A DNA stretch of 64,000 nt from Vulcanococcus sp. Clear-D1 (GTDB lineage: Bacteria; Cyanobacteriota; Cyanobacteriia; PCC-6307; Cyanobiaceae), in NCBI RefSeq assembly GCF_014654725.1, contig NZ_JACVZV010000024.1, positions 1 through 64,000 of the forward strand, written 5' to 3'. Positions 17,972 to 25,211 of the stretch are shown here, piece by piece. Made by a program: the position numbers and the translations under genes. Below the pieces are notes generated by a model that was not told the origin of the DNA, did no database searches, and saw only the letters and a program-made list of their open reading frames with translations. Positions within the stretch are counted from its first letter, which is position 1. Each line of letters opens with the position of its first letter.

Positions 17972-18181
17972 TCAGCCCTCCATTCCCCGACGGTTCAGTT
18001 CTTGGCGAACAAGTTCAACGTGCCAGGTGATTGGCGCGTTGCTGCTGGGAGCGACGCAGTAGTGCTTGCCGGACTCAAGGAAGCCCCCGTGGGTGTCACG
18101 CAGGCGTTTGAGGTAGGACGTCGAGCGGCCGAGTGCCAAAGCGGCGGCTGGGGTCGGCAACCAGATAGGAGTCAAAAGCAT
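17972..18181 (-). CDS. Small HTH (excisionase-like) protein
   Basis: A 69-residue protein. Residues 6-35 read IWLPTPAAALALGRSTSYLK, then RLRDTHGGFLESGKHY. This is the head of a winged-helix excisionase/AlpA-type DNA-binding protein in which a strand after GKHY forms the wing. It lies in the second position of the small-gene operon beside the recombinase, so a role as directionality factor or operon regulator is likely. Confidence 0.6.
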   Translation of the reverse strand: MLLTPIWLPTPAAALALGRSTSYLKRLRDTHGGFLESGKHYCVAPSSNAPITWHVELVRQELNRRGMEG

Positions 18182-18191
18182 TTCCTCAGTC

Positions 18192-18425
18192 CTACGCCTG
18201 CTCGAGGGTCAGGTAATCGCTTGCGAAGACGGCTGCCATCGCTTGCTCGCACTCGTCCAACCGGTAGAGGATTGGTGAATTTGGTGCTGTTACAAACTTC
18301 CGTCGATAGTGCACGCCGGGCTTGAGCAATCCAGCATTACGCCAGCGGAGTAGCGTGCGTTCGGAGACCTGCAGGTGATCGGCGGCAGCACGTGCCGTCG
18401 CCCATGTTGTTGATGCGGTTGCCAT
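18192..18425 (-). CDS. MerR-like HTH protein (excisionase/regulator)
   Basis: A 77-residue protein. Residues 8-45 read WATARAAADHLQVSERTLLR, then WRNAGLLKPGVHYRRK. This is the helix-turn-helix and wing of MerR/excisionase heads, as in its downstream neighbour. It is the first gene of the operon that runs through the three small genes to the primase (10-bp gap to the next gene). It probably controls that operon, the recombinase, or excision. Confidence 0.65.
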   Translation of the reverse strand: MATASTTWATARAAADHLQVSERTLLRWRNAGLLKPGVHYRRKFVTAPNSPILYRLDECEQAMAAVFASDYLTLEQA

Positions 18426-18733
18426 TGCATGAGTAGCTCGTGGTCAGTAGCGATGCGATCACTCGGGGGATGCCCCTGCCCAATACTGGAGCCAGCAGCA
18501 TTAGCTGCCGGAAATAGCGTGATGTAGAGAGACGCCGAATTTGGGTGGGCGGGGTTGTCCTGGTCCGGTTGATCTTGGTCGCTGACAAGACCATAAAGGA
18601 CAGATCTGGGGGTGCAAGCAGTAATCGACACTAGAGCTTTTCAGGGGAGCTCTTTTGACGTATTGGTGAACTGACCGCTAACGCTGCATTCTTGGCTGCG
18701 ACCAGAAAGTTGTTGACAGTAAAAAATGTGTCC
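18426..18733. other. Control region between the recombinase and the HTH-primase operon
   Basis: No gene is seen. The region is upstream of the HTH operon and downstream of the recombinase, both read leftward. AGAGCT and AGCTCT pair around a 9-nt loop near 18630-18655, followed by TTTT on the plus strand. The promoter of the operon should lie here, but no box is clear enough to call. Confidence 0.4.
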
Positions 18734-20008
18734 TTAGGAAATCTGATGGGTGGCTGCCACTTCCTGTACTTTCGCAAATGCCGATAGGCGCTCAACCGCC
18801 TCGATTAGCCCCTCTTCGTCGGTCCACTTGCCATAGTTCTGGAGATGGACTGCCGGGGTGTGGCCCATCAGAGCCGACAGGTCCCGGACCGAAAGGCTGC
18901 GTTCGTAGGACTTGTGCCCGCGCCAGGCGTAGCCATGTCTGAGGCTGTAGGGCGTGAGCCCAGGATTGGCCTCAGCCAGGCTCTGCCAGTAGGGGTAACG
19001 CTCCAACAGCTTGCGGAATGCCTCTCCGACGGGCTTGAACTCGCCCAGCTCGATAGTGGTCAGGATGCGTGGAGGCAATTTCACCAGTCCGCTGGCATAG
19101 AGCTGGAGGAACCGCCCGCCTTCGCCCTCGCGGCCAGGGATGTCGAGAGGCAAAGCCAAGCGTTCGGCCTTTGGCCGTTTCATCGCCCAGCGGTTGCGCT
19201 TCACGTCGGCTCCAACCCTGAGACGCCCTCCGTCATCGATCCGTAGAACGGCCAGTTCAGCTGGGCGTAGGCCGAACAGCCCCACTAGCCCCACCGCAAG
19301 GCGCAGCTCTGGTTTTCCGTCGGCCGCAAGAGCATCAAGGAGCCCGGCGAGCTGTTCCGGCTTGATCGGCCGCCTGAGCTCTTCCCCAGCAACCCGGTGG
19401 ACAGAACCGATCAACTCGCGCAGCTCGTCCCCCTCAATGGGTTTCCAGCAGGCATCGGCGCCGCAGCGAGTCACCGCAAAGTCCAGCAGTGCCGCCACAT
19501 CGCCCAGGTGGGCTCTGCGTCCTTTCCCGCCAGGCGGACACTTCGCGAAATGCTGAGCGGTGTAGGCACGCATCAGGCTGCGCCCATCTCTCGGCTTGGG
19601 TTTGGTTTCAAGCGTCTTCAGAAAATTGCCTACGCGGTAGCGCAGGTCTCCAAGGGTGCTGCTGCGGCGATCAGCACGGCTCTCCAGAAACTGTTCCGCC
19701 ACCCGCTGCCAATTGAGCCCGCCCTCGTCGGTAGCGACGGAATCGGCCAAACCAATAAGCCCGTAAGCCTCGGAAAGCCCCAAGCCCCGCTCTTCCATGA
19801 GCTGGCGAAGGCGAGCAACTGCGGCATTAATGGCGCTACCGCTGCTAGCTGCCCACGGTATGGAAAGAGTCACGCTGGACCGGCTGCCGTCTGAATGCCG
19901 ACGGGTGAGCTTGGCCTTACCGGACTGAGGGCTAATGCTCCAGCCGCGACCGTGCTCCAGCTTGACCTGCTTCCGCAGGATCTGGTCCCAGGTTGCGGGC
20001 TTCGCCAC
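18734..20008 (-). CDS. int: Tyrosine site-specific recombinase (integrase)
   Basis: A 424-residue protein. Catalytic residues can be placed as Arg248 (GLFGLRPAEL), the HxxR box at 354-357 reading YSLR (Tyr where His is usual, followed by His358), His383 (LMGHTP) and nucleophile Tyr392 (LQNYGKW). The N-terminal 200 residues contain the arm- and core-binding domains. Its gene starts 136 bp from the attachment repeat at the glnN end, and TAGCGCA repeats lie between the two. It should catalyse integration into, and excision from, the 3' end of glnN. Confidence 0.87.
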   Translation of the reverse strand: MAKPATWDQILRKQVKLEHGRGWSISPQSGKAKLTRRHSDGSRSSVTLSIPWAASSGSAINAAVARLRQLMEERGLGLSEAYGLIGLADSVATDEGGLNWQRVAEQFLESRADRRSSTLGDLRYRVGNFLKTLETKPKPRDGRSLMRAYTAQHFAKCPPGGKGRRAHLGDVAALLDFAVTRCGADACWKPIEGDELRELIGSVHRVAGEELRRPIKPEQLAGLLDALAADGKPELRLAVGLVGLFGLRPAELAVLRIDDGGRLRVGADVKRNRWAMKRPKAERLALPLDIPGREGEGGRFLQLYASGLVKLPPRILTTIELGEFKPVGEAFRKLLERYPYWQSLAEANPGLTPYSLRHGYAWRGHKSYERSLSVRDLSALMGHTPAVHLQNYGKWTDEEGLIEAVERLSAFAKVQEVAATHQIS

Positions 20009-20060
20009 TGCGCTATCGGGACCAGGGACATAGCGCAGAAATTAGCGCAGAGCTAGCGCA
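20009..20060. promoter_or_regulatory. Proximal TAGCGCA cluster (candidate integrase arm sites)
   Basis: TAGCGCA occurs at 20031, 20043 and 20054 in direct orientation, spaced 12 and 11 bp, and once inverted at 20009-20015. The heptamer matches the pair near 983-1001 at the other end. The cluster also overlaps the integrase promoter region, so binding could self-regulate int. Confidence 0.5.
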
Positions 20061-20143
20061 ACAGGCCATAGCTAGCCGCCGCCAGCGAGACAGAGAGCGG
20101 GCAAGACTTAAGTCTCTGACTTGCATCTCGCCCGCACCGCAAC

Positions 20144-20179
20144 TCATCTGACGAACAACATCTCCTGGTAGGTGGGCAG
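20144..20179 (-). repeat. Proximal attachment site within the glnN 3' end
   Basis: A 36-bp copy matching 888-923 (31 of 36 identical), read as the last 11 residues and stop of intact glnN. It ends in GTC AGA, where AGA is a rare arginine codon in this GC-rich genome, while the displaced copy has GTG CGT. This suggests that the tail now used by glnN came with the element. Confidence 0.65.
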
Positions 20180-22312
20180 CGGCCAGGCAGCGTCGTCCAC
20201 CAACGCTTCGAGGGCATCGGCGGCGGCGCGCAGCTCACCCATCAGCGGCATCAGCTGATCGGCACAGTGGCGCATGTGCGCTTCCGCGCCGTGGGGGGCT
20301 GAACCCAGCGCTGCTTCGAGCGCATTGGCTCGATCCACCAGCTGCTGATTGAGGCCGGCGATCTGCTGGGCGATGGCCTTGGAGGGCTGCAGACCAATCG
20401 CTTCCTGCTCCTGCAGGGAGCCCGCCAGCTCGCCGAGGTAGGCGCTCACGGCCGGGTAGATCACGGTGCGGGCGATGCGCAGCGCCAGGCGCACCTCCAC
20501 CTCGATCGCCAGGATGTACTGCTCGGCGTACACCTCAAAGCGGCTCTCAAGCTCAACAGGGCTGAGCACGTTCTGACGCGTGAACAGATCGCGGATGGCA
20601 TCACGCTGGAGCACCGGCAACGCATCAGCGCTGGTGCGCAGGTTCTCGAGGCCGCGCTCCTTCACCGCCATCTCATGCCAGGCGCTGGAGTAGCCGTCGC
20701 CGCCGAAGATCACAGCGCCGTTCTCCTGGGTGATCTGCTGCAGCACCCCGAAGCTGGCCTGCTCGATGCGTTCACCCTTGGCGAGGCGGGCTTCCAGCTG
20801 ATCAGCCACCCAGCTGAGGGCATCGGCGAGCACGGTGTTGAGCACCACCAGCGGGCCGGCCACCGACTGGCCTGAACCCACAGCGCGGAACTCGAAGCGA
20901 TTGCCGGTGAAGGCAAACGGGGAGGTGCGGTTGCGATCGCCAGCATCCTTGGGGAACTCAGGCAGGCTGTCGACGCCGAGCTGCATCAGCCCGCCGCTGG
21001 TGGAGCTCTTCAGTTGGCCAGCCTTGATCTGGTTGAACACATCCTCGAGCTGGCTTCCGAGGTACACGGAGATGATCGCCGGAGGGGCTTCGTTGGCGCC
21101 GAGGCGGTGGTCGTTGCTGGCGGTGGCGATGGCCGCGCGCATCAGCGGGCCGTACTGGTGCACGCCGCGGATCACAGCCCCACAGAACAGCAGGAACTGC
21201 ATGTTCTCGTGGGGGGTCTTACCGGGATCGAGCAGGTTGCCCTGGGTGCTGTTCCCGATCGACCAGTTCACGTGCTTGCCGCTGCCGTTCACGCCGGCGA
21301 AGGGCTTTTCATGCAGCAAGCAGGTGAAGCCGTGGCGCTTGGCGGTGCTCTTGAGCACCGTCATGATCAGCTGCTGGTGATCGGTGGCCACGTTGGCGGC
21401 CTCATGCACCGGCGCGATCTCGAACTGGCCAGGGGCCACTTCGTTGTGGCGAGTCTTGGCGGGCACACCCAGGCGGTAGAGCTGATCCTCCACGTCCTGC
21501 ATGAACACCTGCACCCGCTCGGGGATGGCGCCGAAGTAGTGGTCGTCAAACTGCTGACCCTTCGCCGGCGGAGCCCCAAACAGGCTGCGGCCGGAGAGCT
21601 GCAGGTCGGGGCGGAGCGCCATGAAGGCGTTGTCCACCAGGAAGTACTCCTGCTCAGCGCCACAGCTGGAGTTGATCGGAGCAATCTCTTTCTCACCCAG
21701 CAGCTTGAGCACGCGGCGCGCCTGGGCGTTCACCGCCGCATTGGAGCGGAGCAGCGGGGTTTTCTTATCGAGGGCCTCGCCGGTCCACGACACGAACACC
21801 GTGGGGATGCAGAGGGTGACCCCGTTGGGCGTGCGCATCAGCCAGGCGGGGCTGGTCACATCCCAGGCGGTGTAACCGCGGGCCTCGAAGGTGGAGCGCA
21901 GGCCGCCGTTGGGGAAGGAGGAGCCATCGGGCTCACCCTGCACCAGCAGCTTGCCGGTGAACTCAGTGATGGCACGGCCATCGCCCTTGGGCACGATGAA
22001 GCCGTCGTGCTTCTCGGCGGTGAGGTTGGTGAGCGGATAGAAAACGTGGGCGTAGTAGAGCGCGCCGCGGCTGGTGGCCCAGTCCTTCATGGCGCCGGCC
22101 ACGGCATCCGCCACGGAAGGGTCGAGGCGGCCGCCTTCGCGGATCGTGGCCTGAATCGACTTGAACACGCTGCGCGGCAGCGCCTCCTTCATCCGATCCA
22201 GGGTGAACACATCGCTGGCCCAGATGTCCGAGAGAGCGGATGGGGCCTGCACCGCCGCGGGCTTGCGCCGCTGGATGGTCTGCAGGGCGGCAAAACGCTC
22301 AGCGCTGGGCAT
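20144..22312 (-). CDS. glnN: Glutamine synthetase type III
   Basis: A 722-residue protein, the size of GSIII. Recognisable parts include the N-terminal domain with [18 protein letters not shown], the GSIII feature [16 protein letters not shown], the ATP/glutamate-binding [18 protein letters not shown] and [20 protein letters not shown], and the C-terminal [10 protein letters not shown]. It makes glutamine from glutamate and ammonium and is typically induced by nitrogen starvation in cyanobacteria. An NtcA box lies 53 bp upstream of the start. Its 3' end doubles as the attachment site of the mobile element; the reading frame is preserved. Confidence 0.95.
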   Translation of the reverse strand: MPSAERFAALQTIQRRKPAAVQAPSALSDIWASDVFTLDRMKEALPRSVFKSIQATIREGGRLDPSVADAVAGAMKDWATSRGALYYAHVFYPLTNLTAEKHDGFIVPKGDGRAITEFTGKLLVQGEPDGSSFPNGGLRSTFEARGYTAWDVTSPAWLMRTPNGVTLCIPTVFVSWTGEALDKKTPLLRSNAAVNAQARRVLKLLGEKEIAPINSSCGAEQEYFLVDNAFMALRPDLQLSGRSLFGAPPAKGQQFDDHYFGAIPERVQVFMQDVEDQLYRLGVPAKTRHNEVAPGQFEIAPVHEAANVATDHQQLIMTVLKSTAKRHGFTCLLHEKPFAGVNGSGKHVNWSIGNSTQGNLLDPGKTPHENMQFLLFCGAVIRGVHQYGPLMRAAIATASNDHRLGANEAPPAIISVYLGSQLEDVFNQIKAGQLKSSTSGGLMQLGVDSLPEFPKDAGDRNRTSPFAFTGNRFEFRAVGSGQSVAGPLVVLNTVLADALSWVADQLEARLAKGERIEQASFGVLQQITQENGAVIFGGDGYSSAWHEMAVKERGLENLRTSADALPVLQRDAIRDLFTRQNVLSPVELESRFEVYAEQYILAIEVEVRLALRIARTVIYPAVSAYLGELAGSLQEQEAIGLQPSKAIAQQIAGLNQQLVDRANALEAALGSAPHGAEAHMRHCADQLMPLMGELRAAADALEALVDDAAWPLPTYQEMLFVR

Positions 22313-22361
22313 GGCCGATGTGTATCAATCCAAACCATGCAAGGCGTCCACGGCGGACTCA

Positions 22362-22381
22362 TTGGTATCAAGCGATACCAA
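22362..22381 (-). promoter_or_regulatory. NtcA box of glnN
   Basis: A perfect GTA-N8-TAC (22365-22378) lies inside a longer palindrome, TTGGTATC / GATACCAA around AAGC. On the minus strand TTGCAT follows 22 bp after the box at the -10 position, the spacing of NtcA-activated (class II) promoters. This supports 2-oxoglutarate/NtcA control of glnN. Confidence 0.82.
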
Positions 22382-22404
22382 TTTGCGATCTGATCAGCGC
22401 CGGC

Positions 22405-22803
22405 TCAGCGCGCGCCGTTGCGCCACCAGGGCCTTGGCAGGCACCAGTAGATCAGCAGCAGCAGCTCAACCACCACCAACACGCCCAGCCCGGTTGCCAG
22501 CAGCGGCCGGGCCAGTGGAACCAGCACAAGCCACACCACGCCGTAGCTGAGGGTGACGGCCAGCGAGAGCCCCAGGGCCACGATCGCCACCACACGGCCC
22601 CAACGGCGACCTTTCACCAAAGCAGCCGAGGCCACCACCCCGAGCACCAAAGCGGGCAGGATCGCGCTGAGCCCCACCGCCCAATTGGCCGCCGCCATGG
22701 AGCCGCCGCTGGTGAGCAGCTGCACCAACCAGGGCAAGCCAGCGGCATTTAGCAACAAACCGGCCCAGGCCAAGGAACGATCGAGGCTTTGGTTCGCTCG
22801 CAT
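22405..22803 (-). CDS. Small integral membrane protein
   Basis: A 132-residue protein with four hydrophobic segments (about 12-32, 38-62, 70-92 and 98-122) and short loops such as VKGRRWGR. No family is recognised. Its ATG (22801-22803) overlaps the stop codon of the upstream gene by one base (TGATG), so the two are translationally coupled. Confidence 0.6.
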   Translation of the reverse strand: MRANQSLDRSLAWAGLLLNAAGLPWLVQLLTSGGSMAAANWAVGLSAILPALVLGVVASAALVKGRRWGRVVAIVALGLSLAVTLSYGVVWLVLVPLARPLLATGLGVLVVVELLLLIYWCLPRPWWRNGAR

Positions 22804-23090
22804 CAACAGCCAGAAGCACGCCAGGCCATAAAACCGGCATGGCGCAAGGTGCGCCAGCAGCCGCTGGGCGTGCTCATCTCGATGCCCACCTGCAGGGCCA
22901 GCTGACGCTCCCGTTCGCGCTGATCAGCCCGCTCATCCACCAGGCCCTGCAACTCCAGCCACTCCATCGCCGCTTCCAGCGCCAGCTCAAGGCTCTCGAA
23001 GCACTCATCCAACACCGGATGGGGCTGACCCTGCCGGTCGGTGAGGCGATAAAGCCGCGTGGAGATCGCTTGCCGGGGCGTGTAAGCCAT
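22803..23090 (-). CDS. Hypothetical protein, picocyanobacterial type
   Basis: A 95-residue soluble protein, helix-rich and acidic in the middle (LDECFESLELALEAAMEWLE). It resembles small cyanobacterial proteins of unknown function. It shares a TGATG stop-start overlap with the membrane protein gene that follows, and the two form an operon between glnN and the pirin gene. Confidence 0.6.
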   Translation of the reverse strand: MAYTPRQAISTRLYRLTDRQGQPHPVLDECFESLELALEAAMEWLELQGLVDERADQRERERQLALQVGIEMSTPSGCWRTLRHAGFMAWRASGC

Positions 23091-23166
23091 GCGATCAGTC
23101 TGATTGGATCAGCCGCGAAGGCGGGTGCCCTGGAGCACAGGCGGCCGTGCCCGCGTCAGCGCCGGG

Positions 23167-23931
23167 TCAGTGCAGCTCAAACAGCAGCAGATCGGCGCCG
23201 GATGCCCCCGCCCTCAGTGGGAGCGGAGGCGCAGCTGCAGCGGGTCGAGGTGTCCAGCCGAGCCCGTCACCGCGCTGCAGCAACCAGGGCTGCTCCAGCG
23301 TTCCATCGATCATCTGGATCCAGGCGGCACCCGAGAGCTCAGGCAGCTCCACCACCGCTGAAGCCTGAAGCTGCGCCCGCCAAAGGCGCACCGGCCGATG
23401 AATCGCCAGGGCGCCGCCTTGACGCTGGGGATCGAGCAACGAGGTCCAGCCGCTTTGGAGCGGGAAGGGTTTCTGCTCATAGGCCGGCGCGATCCCCGTG
23501 GAGCTCGGCTCCACCCAGATCTGCAGCAGGCGGCAGGCCTGATCCGATCCATTGATCTCGCTGTGCACCACGCCGGTGCCGGCGCTCATGCGCTGCACCT
23601 CCCCGGCGCGCAGCACCTCGGCATGCCCCATCGAATCGCGGTGGTGCAATTCGCCTTGCACCATCACCGTGATGATTTCCATATCGCGGTGGGGATGCAT
23701 GCCGAAGCCCCGGCCCGCGGCAATCGTGTCGTCGTTGATCACCCGCAACGGGCCGAAGCCCATCCAGGCCGGGTCGTAGTGGTTGGAGAAGGAAAAGCTG
23801 TGCCAGCTATCCAGCCAATCGAGCTCACTGTGAAAGCGCTCAGCGGCGGGCCGCAGAACCAGCGCATCGGCTCCCAGGGCCTGAGCCAGAACGGCATGGC
23901 TGGCGGGAATGGCGATGGGAGTGGTTGTCAT
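23167..23931 (-). CDS. Pirin-family protein (cupin)
   Basis: A 254-residue protein with the bicupin plan. The first cupin carries the iron ligands in GMHPHRDMEIITVMVQGELH, HHRDSMGH and TGVVHSEIN. The N-terminal DWLDSWHSFSF and GFGPLRVINDD are pirin family marks. Bacterial pirins such as YhhW act as quercetinases or redox regulators. The second cupin lacks a metal site, as usual. It is 15 bp downstream of the FMN reductase gene, so they are likely one operon under the divergent HxlR regulator. The true substrate is unknown. Confidence 0.9.
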   Translation of the reverse strand: MTTTPIAIPASHAVLAQALGADALVLRPAAERFHSELDWLDSWHSFSFSNHYDPAWMGFGPLRVINDDTIAAGRGFGMHPHRDMEIITVMVQGELHHRDSMGHAEVLRAGEVQRMSAGTGVVHSEINGSDQACRLLQIWVEPSSTGIAPAYEQKPFPLQSGWTSLLDPQRQGGALAIHRPVRLWRAQLQASAVVELPELSGAAWIQMIDGTLEQPWLLQRGDGLGWTPRPAAAAPPLPLRAGASGADLLLFELH

Positions 23932-23946
23932 GGCCAATCAATCGGC

Positions 23947-24474
23947 TCAAGGCTGGAGAGGTTGGAGCTGTTTAAGGCGGTGGATCAGGTCGGCGATCGA
24001 CTCATCCTTAGCGCTGCTCATGGCGTTACTCACCAACTGGCGGCCCACCACATGGGCGCCGAGATGGGCCAACTGCAAACGCAGCGCCGCCATCACCGCA
24101 TGGCCACCACCGCCGGAGTGCGTGGCGATCGCCACAGGACGGCCGTTGAACAGGGCGCGGAAATCGTCGCCCTGCACCGATAACCAGGCGATGGCACTGG
24201 TGAGCACCGGCGGAATGGAGCCGTTGTATTCCGGTGCGCAGATCACCCAGCGCGTTGCGGCCTCAAGCTGGTGTTGCAGTGGCGCCAGATCAGGCGGCGC
24301 GCCTGCAGCCAAGGCCCGCGGCGTAAACAGCGGCAAATCCAATGCCGTGAGATCCAACACCTCTGCATGGAGGCCCTGGGCCTGGGCTTGTTCGGCAAAG
24401 CGCTCCGCCAGCTTTAGGTTCTCACCGTTACTGGCGGCGATCACCAAGAGGTCCGGGGGCAGAGGGGTTGTCAC
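23947..24474 (-). CDS. NADPH-dependent FMN reductase family protein
   Basis: A 175-residue protein from the GTG at 24474. The flavodoxin-like fold is shown by LLVIAASNGENLKLAERFAE at the start, then VICAPEYNGSIPPVLTSAI (PEYNGS is the flavin loop) and the segment VAIATHSGGGGHAVMAALR. Family members reduce FMN, quinones, azo dyes or chromate with NADPH. It is transcribed with the pirin gene and divergent from the hxlR-type regulator, which suits a role in quinone or electrophile stress. Confidence 0.87.
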   Translation of the reverse strand: MTTPLPPDLLVIAASNGENLKLAERFAEQAQAQGLHAEVLDLTALDLPLFTPRALAAGAPPDLAPLQHQLEAATRWVICAPEYNGSIPPVLTSAIAWLSVQGDDFRALFNGRPVAIATHSGGGGHAVMAALRLQLAHLGAHVVGRQLVSNAMSSAKDESIADLIHRLKQLQPLQP

Positions 24475-24557
24475 GGTTGAACTCAACTCCTGAATGTGCA
24501 GCCAGGGCGCCTGGGGATCTGCAGCCTGATGCGGCTGCCGGTCCGGATGAGCCCCCT

Positions 24558-24567
24558 TCACATGTGA
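24558..24567. promoter_or_regulatory. Candidate HxlR operator palindrome
   Basis: TCACATGTGA, a perfect 10-bp palindrome, lies between the divergent FMN reductase and HxlR-type genes (starts at 24474 and 24637). Such regulators bind inverted repeats in their own divergent promoters. The match is short, so this is a guess. Confidence 0.3.
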
Positions 24568-24636
24568 TCGTGCGCTGGGCAGCGGCAGGAACACAAGAGC
24601 GCACCGCAAAGTGGGGTGGTTACCCAAACGTGAGCG

Positions 24637-24996
24637 ATGGGTGGGGACCAGGGTTTTCAGAACAGCTATCAGCACAGCCAGTGCAAGGCGGAGCTGGCCC
24701 TCAAGGTGATCCAGGGGCGCTGGAAGCTGCTGATCCTGCGGGAATTGCTGGAGGGAATCCGCCGCTTCTCCGATCTGCAGCGGGCCCTGGCCGATGTTCA
24801 GCAAGGGGTGAGCCAGAAGGTGCTCACCTCCCAACTGCGCGAACTCGAAGCCGATGGTGTGATCAGCCGCACGGTGTATCCCGAGGTGCCGCCCCGGGTG
24901 GAGTACGCCCTCACAGACCTAGGCCATGAACTCGTGCCGGTTCTTGATGGACTTCACGCCTGGGGCGAACGCGCCGAGCTGGACAAAGCTCCCTGA
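24637..24996 (+). CDS. HxlR-family transcriptional regulator
   Basis: A 119-residue winged-helix protein. It has the family start with a conserved cysteine (Cys16 in SQCKAELALKVIQGRWKLLI), followed by LRELLEGIRRFSDLQRAL, then VSQKVLTSQLRELEADG and VPPRVEYALTDLG. Cys16 lies where HypR/YodB/QorR-type members sense quinones, aldehydes or disulfide stress. It probably represses the divergent FMN reductase-pirin operon. Confidence 0.9.
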   Translation: MGGDQGFQNSYQHSQCKAELALKVIQGRWKLLILRELLEGIRRFSDLQRALADVQQGVSQKVLTSQLRELEADGVISRTVYPEVPPRVEYALTDLGHELVPVLDGLHAWGERAELDKAP

Positions 24997-25084
24997 TCAG
25001 CGGGTGAGGAGTCGGTGCCGTGTGCTCACGGGCTGGGTTGTTGGTCTGTCTTGGGGCGCTGTCTCAGGGTGATGTCTTGGTGTG

Positions 25085-25126
25085 CTGTCCAAAAGCGGAT
25101 ATCCATGGATATCCGCTTTTGGACAG
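25085..25126. terminator. 42-bp perfect palindrome
   Basis: Both arms are 21 bp, with no spacer and the centre at 25105/25106 (ATCCA/TGGAT). Each arm contains a stretch of four A or T (AAAAGCGG / CCGCTTTT). It lies between the convergent hxlR-type and sqr genes, 89 bp after one stop and 86 bp before the other. Its position suits a bidirectional terminator or cruciform; the perfection is unusual. Confidence 0.6.
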
Positions 25127-25211
25127 GCCTCTGATCTACACAAAGCCCCCAAGGAACAGAGCGCACGCCTGCCCTGTCCAGGTCAGCAGAACATCCGCCT
25201 GACGCTCAAGC

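Larger units (their letters stand above)
888..20179. mobile_element. 19.3-kb integrative element inserted in the 3' end of glnN
   Basis: The boundaries are defined by an imperfect 36-bp direct repeat of the glnN 3' end (888-923 and 20144-20179; 31 of 36 identical). Clusters of TAGCGCA lie just inside both ends. A tyrosine recombinase starts 136 bp from the glnN-side repeat. Moving inward there follow four tiny genes, including two HTH proteins, then a TOPRIM/SF3 primase-helicase, an HTH-like protein and a low-density cargo region with several broken genes. The layout resembles phage-satellite or tycheposon-type cyanobacterial islands. The target here is a protein gene; I saw no tRNA gene. No capsid, portal or conjugation genes were recognised, so transfer would need a helper. 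The boundary repeats are seen directly; the mobility is inferred. Confidence 0.72.

Noticed and set aside
20009-20143. A tRNA gene as integration target next to the recombinase
   Set aside because: No cloverleaf or T-loop-like sequence is visible here or at the distal end; the duplicated stretch is the glnN tail.
21014-22393. 459-codon plus-strand frame opposite glnN
   Set aside because: It is the antisense shadow of a well-matched glutamine synthetase, with His/Gly/Val-rich composition and no motif.
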